Shown here in pieces: positions 1-8,152 of a DNA stretch of 64,000 nucleotides. The position numbers and the translations under genes are program-made. This stretch comes from Oceanospirillum sp048264105 (GTDB taxonomy: Bacteria; Pseudomonadota; Gammaproteobacteria; Pseudomonadales; Halomonadaceae). The stretch lies in the NCBI GenBank assembly GCA_048264105.1, contig JBLXDJ010000001.1:124001-188000 (forward strand), given 5' to 3'. The notes below the pieces were generated by a model. It was not told where the DNA came from, ran no database searches, and saw nothing but the letters and a program-made list of their open reading frames with translations. How positions within the stretch are numbered: the stretch's first letter is position 1; each line of letters begins with the position of its first letter.

Positions 1-557
1 AGGCCGCCAACGCAGTGTTTATCCACCACAAGTGATTGCTGCCAGTCCAGATTGTCACCGGCTTCCAGCATGGCGCGGGTCAGGCTGATAATCTCATCCT
101 GATTCAGGCTGTCTCCGGCGCAGGCGGTAATAAAGGTCGCCAGATGCACATCGGCGTAAAGCCCTGCAATGATGTCCTGAATGATGCCGGTCATCTGTTC
201 ATCGCTCAGGCGATGGCCGTAAACCTTGTGACGCAGGTGGCTTAAGGAGCGGATCGGTTTGGGATGGCAGACATGGACAATGCTGCCATCTGCCGCCTTC
301 AGTGCGTTGGCGGCGGAGTTGGACAGGCCGATCTCGCCGGGGGCTAACAGGGTGTCGTTATCAACAATATGCAGGGTGGCGATGATCGTAGACTGGTCGT
401 TATTGATCTGAACCCGGGAAGCGGTGCTGAAACCTTCGGCCCGACAGACATGGCTGTTGCGACGCAGATAAACGGTGGGTTCCTGATGGGTGTCGATGCC
501 CAGTGAACGGATGATCAGTGGAAAGGGCTGGTTTTCGGTATCTATAACAGCTGTCAT
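1..557 (-). CDS. Thymidine phosphorylase family protein, type 2 (partial, 5' part only)
   Basis: Only the first ~185 codons are present; the gene runs off the left edge. Translation begins MTAVIDTENQ and reads open to the edge. Near residue 180 it shows VDKHCVGG, a phosphate/nucleoside-site signature of the thymidine/AMP phosphorylase family. The ~80-residue N-terminal domain ahead of the helical part (about residue 90 on) is typical of the long, ~500-residue type-2 proteins rather than DeoA. The expected reaction is phosphorolysis of thymidine or a related nucleoside (or AMP) in the cytoplasm; the substrate cannot be decided here. The start ATG at 557 is preceded by a GAGAGGG-like ribosome site. 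Confidence 0.85.
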   Translation of the reverse strand, partial: MTAVIDTENQPFPLIIRSLGIDTHQEPTVYLRRNSHVCRAEGFSTASRVQINNDQSTIIATLHIVDNDTLLAPGEIGLSNSAANALKAADGSIVHVCHPKPIRSLSHLRHKVYGHRLSDEQMTGIIQDIIAGLYADVHLATFITACAGDSLNQDEIISLTRAMLEAGDNLDWQQSLVVDKHCVGG

Positions 558-750
558 ACGTCCCTCTCAGACAAGGCGATAAAACAGCATAGTAGACCCT
601 TGATCAGAGCGTGACAATGGAGACCTTTGACGGCTCCCGGCGTAAGGTAGCCACACGGAATCAGGTGGCGCTTTTACTGAGAAAATAAGCGCTTAGCAAA
701 CCCTGCATGCCGACAGAGCGATATTTTGCCTGTCCGGTATCCGGCTGTTC

Positions 751-2106
751 TTATATCGGCTGAGTGATCATCTTGCCCTGTTGCAGCAGATTACCGGCCG
801 CATCGATATAACGGGAATCAACGTCACAGCACAGCACAAAGAGCTGGTTGTTGTGGTTGTAGGCCATGGCAAAGGTGACCTCGATACTGGCATCCGGCAG
901 TGCAAGATAGGGGCGGGAGATGTAAACGCGATTGGGTGACTCAATCGCCCGCTGGAAATACTTGCGCCGTGCCCAGTTGGCACCCTGCGCCTGCTTGAGC
1001 GGGTGGTAGGCGTCACTTTCAGTATGGGAGGGCGCGATGGTACGGGTGATCTGATAACCCTGTTCGTCCAGCAGGAAAATACGGCGACAGCCCGGCTGCT
1101 CCAGTACGATCTTACTGCTGTCTTCAAAGCTGTTATCCAACCGGATCAGATCTGCACAGGCGGTCATCATGCTCTCAAACGTAACCAGCTGGGACTGAAA
1201 TTCGAGACGCCCCTGTCGCTGATGTTGGGTGTACTCGCGGTGCAGCTGACTGATACTGGCTGACAGATCGCCATGGCTGCGGCCATTCGCAGTGGGGCGG
1301 GCGAAATAATAGCCCTGCACCATATCAGCGTCGGTATCCATAGCCAGCAGGGCTTCATCCTGATTCTCAATACCTTCGATCAGCACCAGAGATTCTGTCT
1401 CCCTTAACAGGCTGACCAGCCTTGGAAAGATGCGTCGTGCCCGGGGCTGCTGATGGGCGTTGCGGATCATGGAGCGATCCAGTTTCACAATATTGGGGTT
1501 GATCTTCCAGATGCGGTCAAAGTTGGACTGGCCGGTGCCGAAGTCATCAATGGCCACCAGAAAGCCGGCGTTACGGAACTCCTGAACGAACTCGGCTAAA
1601 AGGAGTTCGTCGTGCACGGCATCCTCCAGAATTTCCAACACGATCTGTTGCGGCTGAAAGCCAAATTCGGCCAGCGTATGGCGAATACCGGCGGCATCCA
1701 TATTGCTCTGGCGGATCTCCTCACCACGGATATTCAGAAATAACCAGCCATCGGTGTGTCCCAGCAGGCGGAAATTCATCAGATGCAGGGCACGGCTGAC
1801 TCGGTCGAGATGACTGATCTGTGAAGGGGTACGGCACTGGGCAAACAGGGCTAAGGGCGATTCCGGCTCGTTACCTAAGTGAGGGCGCATCAGAGCCTCA
1901 TACCCTACGGTACGCTGGTGGGTCAGAGAGATAATCGGTTGGTAATGGCTGTGCAGCTCGTAACCTGAAAAGTGCCCGATAAAGCGATCCTGTTGCTTTT
2001 CGATTCGGTTGGGATGAATGCCCAGACGACGAATCTTTTCCGGTGACAGTTCACTCATGCTGAATGATCCCTCTTCCTTGTCGGATAGTTGCTGCGTTGT
2101 GGCCAT
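751..2106 (-). CDS. EAL-domain c-di-GMP phosphodiesterase with C-terminal sensor-like domain
   Basis: A cytoplasmic protein of 451 residues. The EAL domain (about residues 48-290) keeps its catalytic signatures: YEAL in the first strand, the Glu of EILED, DDFGTG with its metal-binding Asp pair, the Lys of VKLDRS and the Glu of IEGIEN. It should therefore hydrolyse c-di-GMP to pGpG. The C-terminal ~150 residues (FLLDEQGYQI onward, with a YFQRA segment) resemble a PAS/Cache-type ligand domain. There is no membrane segment. The first ATG (2106) lies 24 nt below a predicted sigma-54 start; an internal ATG at 2058 has a stronger Shine-Dalgarno (AGGAAGAGGG) and may be the true start. The gene stands alone. 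Its upstream region carries NtrC-like sites, unusual for this family. Confidence 0.9.
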   Translation of the reverse strand: MATTQQLSDKEEGSFSMSELSPEKIRRLGIHPNRIEKQQDRFIGHFSGYELHSHYQPIISLTHQRTVGYEALMRPHLGNEPESPLALFAQCRTPSQISHLDRVSRALHLMNFRLLGHTDGWLFLNIRGEEIRQSNMDAAGIRHTLAEFGFQPQQIVLEILEDAVHDELLLAEFVQEFRNAGFLVAIDDFGTGQSNFDRIWKINPNIVKLDRSMIRNAHQQPRARRIFPRLVSLLRETESLVLIEGIENQDEALLAMDTDADMVQGYYFARPTANGRSHGDLSASISQLHREYTQHQRQGRLEFQSQLVTFESMMTACADLIRLDNSFEDSSKIVLEQPGCRRIFLLDEQGYQITRTIAPSHTESDAYHPLKQAQGANWARRKYFQRAIESPNRVYISRPYLALPDASIEVTFAMAYNHNNQLFVLCCDVDSRYIDAAGNLLQQGKMITQPI

Positions 2107-2140
2107 GATGCTCGTTCTTTTGATGTGGGTTTAGAATAGA

Positions 2141-2156
2141 TGCACAAAACAGGCCA
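2141..2156 (-). promoter_or_regulatory. Candidate sigma-54 promoter of the EAL gene
   Basis: Read on the minus strand the element is TGGCCTGTTTTGTGCA. It has the obligatory GG-N10-GC spacing of a -24/-12 promoter and matches TGGC and TGCA, but differs from consensus at the AC after TGGC and at one T of the -12 box. The start would fall near 2130, about 24 nt before the first ATG. NtrC-like boxes lie 85-190 bp upstream, where an enhancer is expected. Confidence 0.5.
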
Positions 2157-2239
2157 AGAGAATTTGAAAAGAGGGGCTGAAAAAAGCCTTATATTTCAGG
2201 CTTCAATCCGGCCAGTTCCCTAAGCGGGACGTTTTGCTC

Positions 2240-2333
2240 TGCACTATTTTTGTGCTGTCAGGGCAATTTGTTTTTCCTGTGCACTGTTTTGGTGCGCTGT
2301 GTAACGAGCAGCGTGTCAGGTGCACTTTTATGG
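2240..2333. promoter_or_regulatory. Cluster of NtrC-like enhancer sites
   Basis: Three similar boxes are spaced 40-41 bp apart. TGCACTATTTTTGTGCT (2240-2256) and TGCACTGTTTTGGTGCG (2280-2296) are near matches to the NtrC dyad TGCACY-N5-GGTGCA. TGCACTTTTATGG (2321-2333) keeps only the left half. They lie roughly 118, 158 and 197 bp upstream of the predicted sigma-54 start near 2130, comparable to NtrC enhancers at glnA. The rest of this intergenic region, 2334-2523, shows nothing recognisable. Confidence 0.55.
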
Positions 2334-2523
2334 GGATTTGGCTGTTCGGGCTAGGCCGGGGTGAGCGAGCAGGTCGGGAGGTGCTGTGGTGAGCGAGGGA
2401 AATAAAGCGGGAAGCCCCATGGGCAGAAAAGCCCTGCGTATCAGCCGGTTTTGAGCTGACCGCAGAGCTGTCTCTTTAATGGGGTGGATTGTTCCGTCTA
2501 TTGTTCTGGCTTAGGCGATCTGA

Positions 2524-4479
2524 TCAGACCTCAAAACGCTGCACCAAACGCTCCAGCTGGCTGGAGGAATGATTCAGGGTCTGGCTGGCGGCGACGGTTT
2601 CCTGCACGGCGCTGACGCTTTCGTTAGCGACCTGACGCACTTTATCGACACTCACCGCGATCTCTTCGGAGACCCGGCTTTGCTCCTCTGTGGAGCTTGC
2701 GATCTGCAGGGTGCTGTCGTTGATCTGAGCCGCACTGCTGGTGATGTTGTTCAGGGCATCACGCACATCTTCGGTCAGTTTAACACTGGTATCGGTCATC
2801 GCCTTACCGCGCTGCATCTCATCCACCACTTCAACCGTACTTTGTTGCAGGCGGGCGATCAGCTGATGGATCTCGCCGGTGGATTCCTGGGTGCGTTGTG
2901 CCAGCGAGCGTACTTCATCAGCGACAACGGCAAAGCCCCGACCCTGCTCACCGGCGCGGGCAGCCTCAATGGCCGCATTCAGAGCCAGCAGGTTGGTCTG
3001 CTCGGCGATGGACTGGATTACCTCGATAATGGTGCCGATGTTCTGGGTTTCATGTTGTACCTGATCCAGTCGGCCTTCGGTTTCGGTAACGCTGGTTTGC
3101 AGCTGACGGATCTGAGTCAGAGCTTCGGCCATCAGCTGGTAGCTGTTATCAGCATCTTTACGGGCAGACTCGGTTGCCGCAGCGGTATGGTGGGTGTTCT
3201 CTGCCACCTCGGTTGCGCTGGCGGTCATTTCGGTGATGGCGGAGGAGAGCAGGTCGGTTTCCTGAAGCTGTTCCCGTGCGCCTCGTTCGGCCTGTTCGGT
3301 CATAGCTGCCAGCTGGACTGAGGCGGCGCTCATCTCGTTGCTGGCGCTGCCGATGGAGCTGATCATCTCTTTCAGGCTTTCAGAGGTCTGGTAAAGGGTC
3401 TGTTGTAGCTGGCCGATCTCATCTTTCGCTTCGGCGGGTTTGCGGGCTTTCAGATTACCGGCAGCAATCTGCTTAGCAGCGACGACCACCTCATCAAGAC
3501 GCTGGCTGATCATGCGGGAGAACAGAATGGCCGATGAGCTGCCCAGTAACAGGGCAAACAGAGCCAGACCGGACATCCAGTTAACCGCATTCGCGTTATT
3601 CTCCTGCAGTTGAGGGCCCAGCAGATCCTGATCTTTAATGACGGACAGTTTCACCAGTTCAATCGTCTCTGCGATCTCAGGTCCAACCTTTTCCAGCTTG
3701 CTGTTCATCAGGTCCAGCTCTTTTTCCATCGCGGAAAAGGTCTGATCCATCGCGTCCACATATTCTGCCTTGATGCCTTCAAAGTAGGAAAGTGCCTGCG
3801 ACTGTTCCGGCGTCAGGCCCAGTGCCCGAACCGCTTTCAGGTCTTTTTCTGTGACCTGCACCAGCTGGTTGCGGGCGGCACGGTAATCTTCAGAATTTTT
3901 GCTATCAATATATTTCAGCAGAAAGAAGCGTCCCATGATCAGGCTTTCCTGAAGGTTGCCCGTATAGTGAGACATGCGTGGCTGGCCGGACTGGTAGGCT
4001 TCCTGACGAAGCTGAGTGACGATTTTGCGCATCTCCGGGCCGCGAACCACCAGAATCTCATCGAACAGCTTCTGGCGCAGGCGGATCTCCCGCATCATCT
4101 GTTCAACCGTATCCTCGTACTGGCCTACTTCACGGGTAATATCCCGGATCAGCTCGGCGCGATCCGGCTTTTGAATCTCGGTTTGGGCTTGCTCCAGAAA
4201 GCGTTTCATCAGATTCAGGCGCTCGCGGTATTCATCGAAGGCCTCCGGTGACTGGGTGATCAGATAGCGATTAAAGTTCGCCTGGAGCATTAGCAGATTT
4301 GCCTGCAGTCGCCCTGCCAGATTGCTGTCTCTGGCCAGTTCCCGGTATTCCATAAAGCCTTTGTCAGAGCGGGAAAGCCCCTGATAACCCGCTACGGAAA
4401 TAGTCAGTAGCAAACCGAGAATCAGTCCGAAACTGAGAATCAGTTTGTGACTGATTTTTATGTTGTTAAGGCGACCCAT
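2524..4479 (-). CDS. Methyl-accepting chemotaxis protein with large periplasmic helical sensor
   Basis: A 651-residue chemoreceptor. TM1 is at about residues 10-32 and TM2 at about 300-325. Between them are ~260 residues rich in charged helices, the size of a helical bimodular (HBM) ligand domain. A HAMP segment follows TM2, then the long cytoplasmic coiled coil. The signalling tip keeps EQTNLLALNAAIEAARAGE and the GFAVVADEVRSLA stretch that contacts CheA/CheW. No C-terminal CheR-tethering pentapeptide is visible; the protein ends VQRFEV. It should sit in polar arrays and report a small ligand, possibly an organic acid as for other HBM receptors; that is inference only. The gene stands alone, with a GAGG ribosome site before its ATG. 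Confidence 0.93.
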   Translation of the reverse strand: MGRLNNIKISHKLILSFGLILGLLLTISVAGYQGLSRSDKGFMEYRELARDSNLAGRLQANLLMLQANFNRYLITQSPEAFDEYRERLNLMKRFLEQAQTEIQKPDRAELIRDITREVGQYEDTVEQMMREIRLRQKLFDEILVVRGPEMRKIVTQLRQEAYQSGQPRMSHYTGNLQESLIMGRFFLLKYIDSKNSEDYRAARNQLVQVTEKDLKAVRALGLTPEQSQALSYFEGIKAEYVDAMDQTFSAMEKELDLMNSKLEKVGPEIAETIELVKLSVIKDQDLLGPQLQENNANAVNWMSGLALFALLLGSSSAILFSRMISQRLDEVVVAAKQIAAGNLKARKPAEAKDEIGQLQQTLYQTSESLKEMISSIGSASNEMSAASVQLAAMTEQAERGAREQLQETDLLSSAITEMTASATEVAENTHHTAAATESARKDADNSYQLMAEALTQIRQLQTSVTETEGRLDQVQHETQNIGTIIEVIQSIAEQTNLLALNAAIEAARAGEQGRGFAVVADEVRSLAQRTQESTGEIHQLIARLQQSTVEVVDEMQRGKAMTDTSVKLTEDVRDALNNITSSAAQINDSTLQIASSTEEQSRVSEEIAVSVDKVRQVANESVSAVQETVAASQTLNHSSSQLERLVQRFEV

Positions 4480-4980
4480 GCTGGATGGTCCTCTTGTAAA
4501 TGATTAGACGTAGTTGAGAAGAAGTTTGTGATGCCGGATATGACCACAAGGTCATAATTCGGTCAATAGCAATGATTCTCATTTGTGTCGTAATGCGATG
4601 ATTTTTAGGGCTTTTAATATTTTGCATTTCTAATGAGCCTTTGTTTACAAAGGGTTACAAGGAGTAGGGTTGTAACGTTAAATTTACGGAAAAAGGTGTC
4701 AGATTTGGTCATATTTAATCTGATCGCCAAAATTGTTTAATTAATGTTCTCGGGCGGGGCTTTTTTGAGACGGAAATCGGGAGGCTTGCTAAGGCGGGGC
4801 GCAGAGGTTTTGTGCGGATGCAAAGTAATGCTTTTGGTGTAGAATACGTGCTCCTGATTTTTAATGGATTGCCGCTCTGGTACAGGCAATCCCGATAGTG
4901 CTCCCTCCCATAAAGGCGTTGATGACAGAAAGGTTTTCAGGCTGGCAGGGACACCGAACAGAATGAGTTGATTGGTAGAT
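4480..4980. other. AT-rich intergenic region between divergent chemoreceptor and purU genes
   Basis: About 500 bp without a coding region, holding the 5' ends of two divergent genes. On the plus strand a TAGAAT -10-like box at 4840-4845 could serve purU, but no good -35 is seen. No FliA (sigma-28) motif was found upstream of the chemoreceptor, and no riboswitch or RNA gene is recognisable. Confidence 0.4.
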
Positions 4981-5835
4981 ATGGAACGGACATATACGTT
5001 AGTTATCTCCTGCCCTGACCGGGTAGGTATTGTGGCAAAAGTGAGTAACTTTCTGGCGATGTACGGTGGCTGGATTACAGAAGCCAGTCACCATTCCGAT
5101 CGGATGGCTAACTGGTTCTTTATGCGTCATGAGATTCGTGCGGATACCGTGCCATTTGGTCTGGAAGAGTTCCGTACCGCTTTTGCACCGATCGCCCGTG
5201 AATTTGAGATGGACTGGTTTATCTCCGATTCAGACCAGAAAAAGCGTGTGGTTCTGATGGCGAGTAAAGAGTCGCACTGTCTGGTGGATCTGCTGCACCG
5301 CTGGCAGAGTGGTGAGCTGAAGATTGATATTCCCTGTGTCATCTCCAACCATGAAGATTTCCGTGATCTGGTGGAGTGGCACGGAATTCCTTACCACTAT
5401 GTACCGGTGGACAAGAACAACAAGCAGGAATCCTTTGATAAGGTGGAACAGCTGGTTGAAGAAGCCAATGCTGATTGCATTGTGCTGGCGCGTTATATGC
5501 AGATTCTGCCACCGAACATCTGTGAAAAGTATGCCGGTCGGGTGATCAATATTCACCACAGCTTCCTGCCCTCTTTCGCAGGGGCAAAACCCTACCATCA
5601 GGCCTATGAGCGTGGTGTGAAGCTGATCGGTGCCACCTGTCACTATGTCACCGCAGAACTGGATGCCGGTCCTATTATCGATCAGGACATTCAGCGCGTC
5701 AGTCACCGCCACACCATCGAAGATATGGTGCGTTTGGGTAAAGATGTGGAAAAAGCGGTGCTGGCCCGTGGTTTACGCTGGCATATTGAAGACCGGGTTC
5801 TGGTGCATGAGAACAAAACGGTAGTCTTTAACTGA
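4981..5835 (+). CDS. purU: Formyltetrahydrofolate deformylase PurU
   Basis: PurU hydrolyses 10-formyl-THF to formate and THF, balancing one-carbon pools and supplying formate for PurT. The ~284-residue protein has an N-terminal ACT domain (YTLVISCPDRVGIVAKVSNF, about residues 4-80). A formyltransferase-fold domain follows, with the Asn-His-Asp catalytic set recognisable in INIHHSFLPSF, GATCHYVT and LDAGPIIDQD. Length and both domains match the family. The ATG at 4981 is chosen; an in-frame TTG at 4972 would add three residues. Neither start has a strong Shine-Dalgarno. The gene is monocistronic and ends at a terminator. Confidence 0.95.
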   Translation: MERTYTLVISCPDRVGIVAKVSNFLAMYGGWITEASHHSDRMANWFFMRHEIRADTVPFGLEEFRTAFAPIAREFEMDWFISDSDQKKRVVLMASKESHCLVDLLHRWQSGELKIDIPCVISNHEDFRDLVEWHGIPYHYVPVDKNNKQESFDKVEQLVEEANADCIVLARYMQILPPNICEKYAGRVINIHHSFLPSFAGAKPYHQAYERGVKLIGATCHYVTAELDAGPIIDQDIQRVSHRHTIEDMVRLGKDVEKAVLARGLRWHIEDRVLVHENKTVVFN

Positions 5836-5922
5836 TCAGGCGCTGATTCTGACCTCCTGACCCTAGCTGACAATCTGACCTGTCGGCCTGGTATCCGGCA
5901 TGGTTTGATAGCCTGATCTCAG

Positions 5923-5980
5923 AAAGGCGGCTTAGTCCCTCCGTGACATATTTCGGAGTGCGATTAAGCCGCCTTTTTTT
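5923..5980 (+). terminator. Terminator after purU
   Basis: AAGGCGGCTTA pairs with TAAGCCGCCTT and is followed by a T run; the long loop contains a smaller TCCG/CGGA pair. It lies ~90 nt below the purU stop. Confidence 0.8.
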
Positions 5981-6087
5981 GCGCAATCACCGGCCATGAA
6001 CTTTAATAAAGAGTGAGCTTTGTTAAAAAGCGGACCGGATGCCTATTTATCGCATCGGGAGCGATTACAAGCAGAGGAGGCGGTCAG

Positions 6088-6495
6088 ATGCCCAAGTCTG
6101 TCAGAGTCAGTGATTATATGGCTGGCCAGCTAGTGTGTTTTACCCCGGATATGAATATTTTCAACGCGGTCGACAAGCTGTTGGAGCGCAACATCACCGG
6201 AGCGCCGGTTATTAATGAGAAGGGGACGCTGATCGGCATTCTTTCCCAGACCGACTGCCTGCAAAATGTGCTCAAGGGCAGTTTCTATGATGATTCAGCG
6301 GATACCGTTGCCCATTACATGCAAACGGAGGTGGATACGGTCAGGGTTGATGAGGATATTGTTTCCGTGGCTCAGAAGCTGATCCGCAATCACCGGCGGC
6401 GTTTTCCTGTGGTCAGCAGTGATGGGGCGTTGGTCGGTATGATCACCTCGTCCGATGTTCTGCGGGTGATCCGTGATTTTGCGGAGCATCGCTGA
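6088..6495 (+). CDS. Tandem CBS-domain protein
   Basis: A small cytoplasmic protein of 135 residues made of two CBS motifs: about residues 8-65 (VSDYMAGQLVCF through GILSQTDCL) and about 72-132 (VAHYMQTEVDTV through GMITSSDVLRVI). Paired CBS domains bind adenosyl ligands such as AMP, ATP or SAM and act as energy sensors on partner proteins; the partner is not encoded nearby. The start ATG at 6088 is fixed by an excellent AGGAGG seven to eight bases upstream. An upstream in-frame start near 6013 lacks such a site. The gene is followed by the candidate regulatory RNA. Confidence 0.9.
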   Translation: MPKSVRVSDYMAGQLVCFTPDMNIFNAVDKLLERNITGAPVINEKGTLIGILSQTDCLQNVLKGSFYDDSADTVAHYMQTEVDTVRVDEDIVSVAQKLIRNHRRRFPVVSSDGALVGMITSSDVLRVIRDFAEHR

Positions 6496-6543
6496 GAGTC
6501 TTCTTGCTATAACATCCTGAATTTTTTGGGATAGTTCTGGCTT

Positions 6544-6561
6544 TGTAGGATATCTCTTACA
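6544..6561 (+). promoter_or_regulatory. GacA-type upstream activating sequence
   Basis: TGTAGGATATCTCTTACA matches the GacA/UvrY box TGTAAG-N6-CTTACA at 11 of 12 defined positions. It precedes an RNA-like unit ending at 6712. The distance to the presumed start (about 70-75 bp) is shorter than the ~180 bp typical of Pseudomonas rsmY/rsmZ. Confidence 0.65.
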
Positions 6562-6614
6562 AGTACAGAGGGGATTCGCGTCTATTGCCGCACCGGGGGA
6601 TAACCTAGAATGAA

Positions 6615-6712
6615 GTCTCTCGGGGAAATGTAGAAAAGCGCAATGGAAGCGAGTCCACGGAAAGGACTGTTATCGTATATAGAGAGCCTCCAAGGATTGG
6701 AGGCTTTTTTTT
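6615..6712 (+). ncRNA. Candidate RsmY/RsmZ (CsrB-family) small RNA sequestering CsrA/RsmA
   Basis: This is a non-coding stretch of ~95 nt between a GacA-type box and a strong terminator. It carries four ANGGA motifs: ATGGA (6643-6647), ACGGA (6657-6661), AAGGA (6662-6666) and AAGGA (6692-6696). Three GGA triplets fall in hairpin loops: CGC-AATGGAA-GCG (6639-6651), AGTCC-ACGGAAA-GGACT (6652-6668) and the terminator loop GGA (6694-6696). That is the design by which Rsm/Csr RNAs titrate CsrA/RsmA. The 5' end is a guess from a TAGAAT -10-like box at 6606-6611 with a poorly spaced TTGCCG at 6585. The short open frame from 6643 is not considered a gene. Confidence 0.65.
6685..6712 (+). terminator. 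Terminator of the candidate Rsm-type RNA
   Basis: A perfect 9-bp stem, AGCCTCCAA / TTGGAGGCT, with loop GGA is followed by a T tract to 6712. It doubles as a CsrA-binding hairpin because the loop reads AAGGA. Confidence 0.9.
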
Positions 6713-6948
6713 GCCTGAAATTTACGGTTTGCCCACACTTTTTTATTTCATCTCCCATAATTGTATCTCCCTCTGTATCCTGCGATAGCCTCCCTGATCT
6801 GTGGTTTTATCTGACCTGTCGGTCGTATTGAAGTTAGCTTCAGGCTGTTTAGTTTGATCCTGTCACTTTTAACATGGGACATGCACCAATAGAATGTCCG
6901 CTTCGTAAACAGATCATCGTTTGTACCCAATTAACTACCCGCAAGGAT

Positions 6949-8067
6949 ATGCCCGTGATCGCCATTAAAGAGAGTTTCCGCCCCTTGGTTCTGTTTTTGC
7001 TGATGAGCTGTGCTTTTCTGAGCGCTGTGGCCAGCCAGGAAGCCAGAGCGGAACGTATTGTTATTCCTATCGCGTTCAGCACACCGGATACCGGTTTTGC
7101 CGGTGGTGCGGCGGTTATCTGGGCGATTCCCAATCCTGAGGCTGGTGAGAACAAAAATGACAGCGTGAGCGCTTTTGGCTTCCTGTCACAAAAAGGCCAG
7201 ATGATGTTGGCCCTGAGTTCTAACCTTTATCGTGATCAGGGCTTTATGCTGCTGGAACCATCGGTGGCATTTGGTAAAAGCGTGGCAACCAGCCACGGTA
7301 TCGGCTCAACCAGCACGGCAGATTCTGAAGAGAGTTACAAAACCGAATATGTCAGTCTTGGCTTTAAAGCGGGTTGGAATCTGCTGCAGGATAGCTACTT
7401 TGGCCCTGCCATTAAGCTGCAAAGCCGCGAATACACCGACCTTTCTGAGGCGGGTAATCTGCGGGCTTATCTGAATGCAAATGATGAAATTATGAGCTCT
7501 ACCCGTATCGGTCTGGGTGTTCAGCTTAAGCGCGATACCCGAGATAACAGCTTTTACAGTCAGGATGGGGTCTTTAGCGAGGCTGAGCTGCTGATCTTTG
7601 ATGATGCCTGGGGTAGTGACTACAACTACAACCTGTTTGAGCTGGAGCACCGCCGCTTCGTTCCGATGGATTCCCGCTCTGTTCTGGCCTTTCAGGGCAA
7701 AATCAAAGCGGCCAGCGGCCATGTGCCCTACGACCAGATGCCCTCCATTGGTGGTGCCCAGAGTCTTCGCGGGGTGCTGCAGGATCGCTATCGGGATGAG
7801 TTTGCGCTTTCCAGTCAGGTGGAGTGGCGCAGAATCCTGACTGATAAGTGGGGTATGGCGGTATTCAGTGGTTTTGGTGATGTGTTCCCCTCTGCCGATG
7901 ATGTGACCTTCTCTGAACTAAAGTATGCCCTGGGTGTTGGTGGTCGTTATGCGCTGGGTCAGGAGCAACGGGTTAATTTGCGGTTAGACTTTGGCTACAG
8001 CGATGCGTTAGGCGATGCTGAAGCCGACGGCTTTAATGTTTATTTTCAGGTCGGTGAAGCCTTCTGA
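6949..8067 (+). CDS. Outer-membrane beta-barrel protein (Omp85/bacterial surface antigen-like)
   Basis: About 372 residues. An N-terminal signal peptide (core LVLFLLMSCAFLSAV, cleavage near EARA-E) is followed by alternating amphipathic strands with a polar, aromatic-rich composition. GGAQSLRGVLQDRYRDE fits the conserved loop-6 region of the bacterial surface antigen (Omp85) barrel family. The C-terminus FNVYFQVGEAF ends in Phe, as BAM substrates do. No POTRA repeats are visible, so it is a short barrel-only member rather than BamA or TamA. The cargo is unknown. AAGGAT sits only two bases before the ATG at 6949; a GTG at 6955 would be spaced better. Transcription may start downstream of the small-RNA terminator. 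Confidence 0.75.
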   Translation: MPVIAIKESFRPLVLFLLMSCAFLSAVASQEARAERIVIPIAFSTPDTGFAGGAAVIWAIPNPEAGENKNDSVSAFGFLSQKGQMMLALSSNLYRDQGFMLLEPSVAFGKSVATSHGIGSTSTADSEESYKTEYVSLGFKAGWNLLQDSYFGPAIKLQSREYTDLSEAGNLRAYLNANDEIMSSTRIGLGVQLKRDTRDNSFYSQDGVFSEAELLIFDDAWGSDYNYNLFELEHRRFVPMDSRSVLAFQGKIKAASGHVPYDQMPSIGGAQSLRGVLQDRYRDEFALSSQVEWRRILTDKWGMAVFSGFGDVFPSADDVTFSELKYALGVGGRYALGQEQRVNLRLDFGYSDALGDAEADGFNVYFQVGEAF

Positions 8068-8152
8068 TCGCGTTGTAAGCTATTTGTCCTGAATGATATG
8101 GCGGGCCCTTTTTTGCAGGGCCGGTCACTCTTGTTGTGCGGAAAACTGACCG

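Noticed and set aside
2341..2523. Possible plus-strand sigma-54 promoter or NtrC-driven small RNA downstream of the NtrC-like boxes
   Set aside because: TTGGCTGTTCGGGCTA near 2338 has GG-N8-GC, not the required N10, and no terminator for a plus-strand RNA is seen.
4480..4700. FliA (sigma-28) promoter for the chemoreceptor
   Set aside because: No TAAA-N15-GCCGATAA match on the minus strand.
6643..6831. A 62-residue plus-strand ORF overlapping the candidate small RNA
   Set aside because: It starts inside the RNA hairpins, runs through a strong terminator and resembles no protein.
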